Shown here: piece after piece, positions 6,188-7,893 of the stretch
Layout: each line of letters begins with the position of its first letter
Position numbering within the stretch: position 1 is the stretch's first letter
Assembly (NCBI GenBank): GCA_947372365.1
Contig: CANBTK010000064.1
Span: 1 to 7,893, forward strand
Reading direction: 5' to 3'
DNA length: 7,893 bases
Source: Flavipsychrobacter stenotrophus
GTDB lineage: Bacteria > Bacteroidota > Bacteroidia > Chitinophagales > Chitinophagaceae
Notes under the pieces: model-generated
The model's database searches: none
Told to the model about the DNA's origin: nothing
What the model saw: only the letters and a program-made list of their open reading frames with translations
Made by a program: the position numbers and the translations under genes

Positions 6188-7147
6188 ATGCAATTTCTGG
6201 ATTTCGAAAAACCAATTGAAGAGCTTTTTTCACAGATAACCAAGCTTCGCGAACTTTCCGCAAAGAACCAGGTTGATGTAAGCAGCAGTGTCAAGGAAAT
6301 GGAAGGGGCAATAGAAAAGGCGCGTGCGAATATATACAGCACCCTTACGCCATGGCAAAGGGTGCAGGTAAGCCGCCATCCCGAAAGGCCTTATACTTTG
6401 TATTATATAGAAAAAATATTCACTAACTTTACTGAGCTTTACGGCGACAGGCAGGTGAAGGATGATAAAGCAATGGTAGCCGGTATGGCCATGCTTAACG
6501 ATATGCCGGTAATGGTAATGGGCCAGCAAAAAGGGATTAATACCAAGATGCGCCAGATGCGCAACTTTGGTATGGCTAACCCCGAAGGCTACAGGAAGGC
6601 GCTGCGCCTTATGAAGCTTGCTGAAAAGTTCAACCGCCCTATTATTACTTTCATTGACACCCCGGGCGCATTTCCGGGCCTGGAAGCAGAGGAAAGGGGC
6701 CAGGCTGAAGCCATAGCCCGCAACCTGTTTGAGATGGTGAATATGAAAGTGCCGGTTATATGTATTATTATTGGCGAGGGGGCATCAGGTGGTGCATTGG
6801 GCATAGGCGTTGGCGACAAAGTAACCATGCTTGAAAACACCTGGTACACCGTTATATCGCCTGAGTCTTGCTCATCAATACTGTGGCGCAGCTGGAATTT
6901 TAAAGAAAAGGCTGCCGAAGAATTGAAATTAACATCTACCGATATGTCAGGCTTCGGGCTGGTAGATGACGTAATACCAGAGCCACTCGGGGGCGCACAT
7001 GCCGACCCTGAGAAAATGGCCGAAACCCTTAAGGAATACCTTGTAAAATCGCTTGAAGAGTTAAATGCTATAGGCCCTGAAACCCGTATCAACAACAGGA
7101 TTGAGAAATTCTCAAAAATGGGTTTTTACGACGAGGCACAGGCATAA
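6188..7147 (+). CDS. accA: Acetyl-CoA carboxylase carboxyltransferase subunit alpha
   Basis: This 319-residue protein is the alpha half of the carboxyltransferase that moves the carboxyl group from biotin on AccB to acetyl-CoA, giving malonyl-CoA, the first committed step of fatty-acid synthesis. It acts in the cytoplasm with AccD in an alpha2beta2 complex. Family signatures along its length are [11 protein letters not shown] at the N-terminus, [14 protein letters not shown] (62-75), ELYGDR (83-88), GQQKG (112-116), [18 protein letters not shown] (125-142), [18 protein letters not shown] (155-172), the crotonase-type glycine-rich oxyanion region [16 protein letters not shown] (196-211), and [12 protein letters not shown] (222-233) with EPLGGAH (265-271). 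Length and order match full-size AccA (E. coli about 319). GQQKG replaces the GHQKG of E. coli. The ATG at 6188 aligns with the E. coli start region and follows an AT-rich leader without a Shine-Dalgarno sequence. accB, accC and accD are not in the window. dapA follows 101 bases later on the same strand with no clear terminator between them. Confidence 0.97.
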   Translation: MQFLDFEKPIEELFSQITKLRELSAKNQVDVSSSVKEMEGAIEKARANIYSTLTPWQRVQVSRHPERPYTLYYIEKIFTNFTELYGDRQVKDDKAMVAGMAMLNDMPVMVMGQQKGINTKMRQMRNFGMANPEGYRKALRLMKLAEKFNRPIITFIDTPGAFPGLEAEERGQAEAIARNLFEMVNMKVPVICIIIGEGASGGALGIGVGDKVTMLENTWYTVISPESCSSILWRSWNFKEKAAEELKLTSTDMSGFGLVDDVIPEPLGGAHADPEKMAETLKEYLVKSLEELNAIGPETRINNRIEKFSKMGFYDEAQA

Positions 7148-7248
7148 AATATATAAAAAACAGAAGGAATACAATAAGCCCTATTACTGGTAATCGCTCG
7201 CCTCAGAATCACCATCAAAGAGTTACAATTACCTTTATACTATAGAAA

Positions 7249-7893
7249 ATGGCAAAAAGATTGAAAGGCACAGGTGTCGCATTGGTGACACCCTTCCACG
7301 CAGATGGTAGTGTTGACTATGCTGCGCTTGAAAACCTGGTTAACCATGTGATAAAGGGTGGCGTTGACTTCCTGGTTGCTTTGGGCACTACCGCGGAAAC
7401 TCCTACCCTTACTACGGATGAGAAGCAGAAGATACTCAGCACCGTAATAAAAACCTGCGAGGACCGTGTGCCTGTTGTTGTGGGCATAGGCGGCAATAAT
7501 ACCGCTGAGCTCATAGAACAGGTAAATAGCTTTGAGCTGAGGGAAGTAACCGCTATACTTAGTGTATTGCCGTACTACAACAAGCCAACCCAGGAAGGCA
7601 TATACCAGCATTTTAAAGCGCTGGCAATGGCTACTAATAAACAGATAATACTGTATAATGTGCCGGGCCGCACGGCAAGCAATATTTTGCCAGCCACTGT
7701 AAAAAGGCTGGCTGACGATTTTAAAAACATCATAGGTATTAAGGAAGCATCAGGCAACATGGCACAGTGCATGGAGCTGATACAAATTGTACCTAAGCAC
7801 TTCAAAGTTTTTTCAGGCGATGATAACCTTGCTTTAGCCCATATGGCAATAGGCATGGAAGGCGTAATATCGGTTGTGGCTAATTGTTGCCCT
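7249..7893 (+). CDS. dapA: 4-hydroxy-tetrahydrodipicolinate synthase, N-terminal 215 residues (3' end outside the window)
   Basis: The frame opens at ATG 7249 (MAKRLKGTGVALVTPF) and stays open to the window edge, giving 215 of the roughly 290-300 residues usual for DapA. The enzyme condenses pyruvate with aspartate semialdehyde in the cytoplasm, the first dedicated step towards diaminopimelate and lysine. It is a class I aldolase TIM barrel. Visible active-site features are Thr47-Thr48 in GTTAETPTL (E. coli Thr44-Thr45), Tyr110 in LPYYNKPTQEG (Tyr107), Tyr136 in YNVPGRT (Tyr133), Arg141 (Arg138) and the Schiff-base Lys165 in GIKEASG (Lys161). Lys59 occupies the place of E. coli His56 in the lysine-feedback site. 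A weak -7-like TACCTTTA at 7230-7237 lies just before the start. Otherwise 7148-7248 contains only a 5-bp hairpin (ATTAC/GTAAT) and no clear terminator, so co-transcription with accA is possible. Confidence 0.96.
   Translation, partial: MAKRLKGTGVALVTPFHADGSVDYAALENLVNHVIKGGVDFLVALGTTAETPTLTTDEKQKILSTVIKTCEDRVPVVVGIGGNNTAELIEQVNSFELREVTAILSVLPYYNKPTQEGIYQHFKALAMATNKQIILYNVPGRTASNILPATVKRLADDFKNIIGIKEASGNMAQCMELIQIVPKHFKVFSGDDNLALAHMAIGMEGVISVVANCCP

Noticed and set aside
6589..7095. 168-codon minus-strand ORF inside accA
   Set aside because: It is antisense to well-conserved AccA codons; its composition is that of a shadow frame.
7240..7856. Minus-strand ORFs over the dapA region
   Set aside because: The plus strand encodes an unmistakable DapA with all active-site residues, so these are antisense shadows.

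Overview
This window looks like a chromosomal segment from a member of the Bacteroidota. The evidence is a DUF4199 membrane protein, DUF4140/DUF4139 (MuiA-like) proteins with Sec signal peptides, AT-rich leaders without Shine-Dalgarno sequences, a TAnnTTTG-type -7 promoter element before accA, and TonB-plug-like sequence typical of this phylum. Moderate GC and heavy use of ATA for isoleucine would fit Chitinophagaceae or a relative, but I cannot fix the family.

Layout, left to right. (1) Positions 1-357, plus strand: the C-terminal end of a DUF4199 membrane protein. (2) A strong hairpin at 376-414 separates it from the convergent minus-strand genes. (3) Positions 424-6011, minus strand: three tandem paralogous genes for secreted DUF4140/DUF4139 proteins. 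In transcription order these are copy C (4269-6011, the most divergent), copy B (2182-3810) and copy A (424-2055). Copy B is interrupted by one in-frame TAG at 2755-2757; the reading frame and sequence are otherwise preserved on both sides. Copies A and B are close relatives, with tracts of near-identity separated by more diverged stretches. A GC-rich hairpin plus T-tract ends copy B before copy A. (4) The 458-bp gap between copies C and B holds a cluster of about 100-bp palindromic repeats with TGTCTGAACT / AGTTCAGACA ends. (5) Positions 6188-7147, plus strand: accA, divergent from copy C. (6) Positions 7249-7893, plus strand: the N-terminal 215 codons of dapA, cut by the window edge.

accA and dapA are housekeeping genes for fatty-acid and lysine/cell-wall precursor synthesis. 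The DUF4139 cluster is the unusual part. Copy C carries a roughly 70-residue segment resembling the plug of TonB-dependent receptors within a protein that has no beta-barrel, and copy B keeps a short remnant of it. Copies B and C share an identical 17-nt sequence 55-56 nt before their start codons, which copy A lacks. The biochemical role of this protein family is not established, so the cluster is best described as a diversifying set of envelope or secreted proteins of unknown function.
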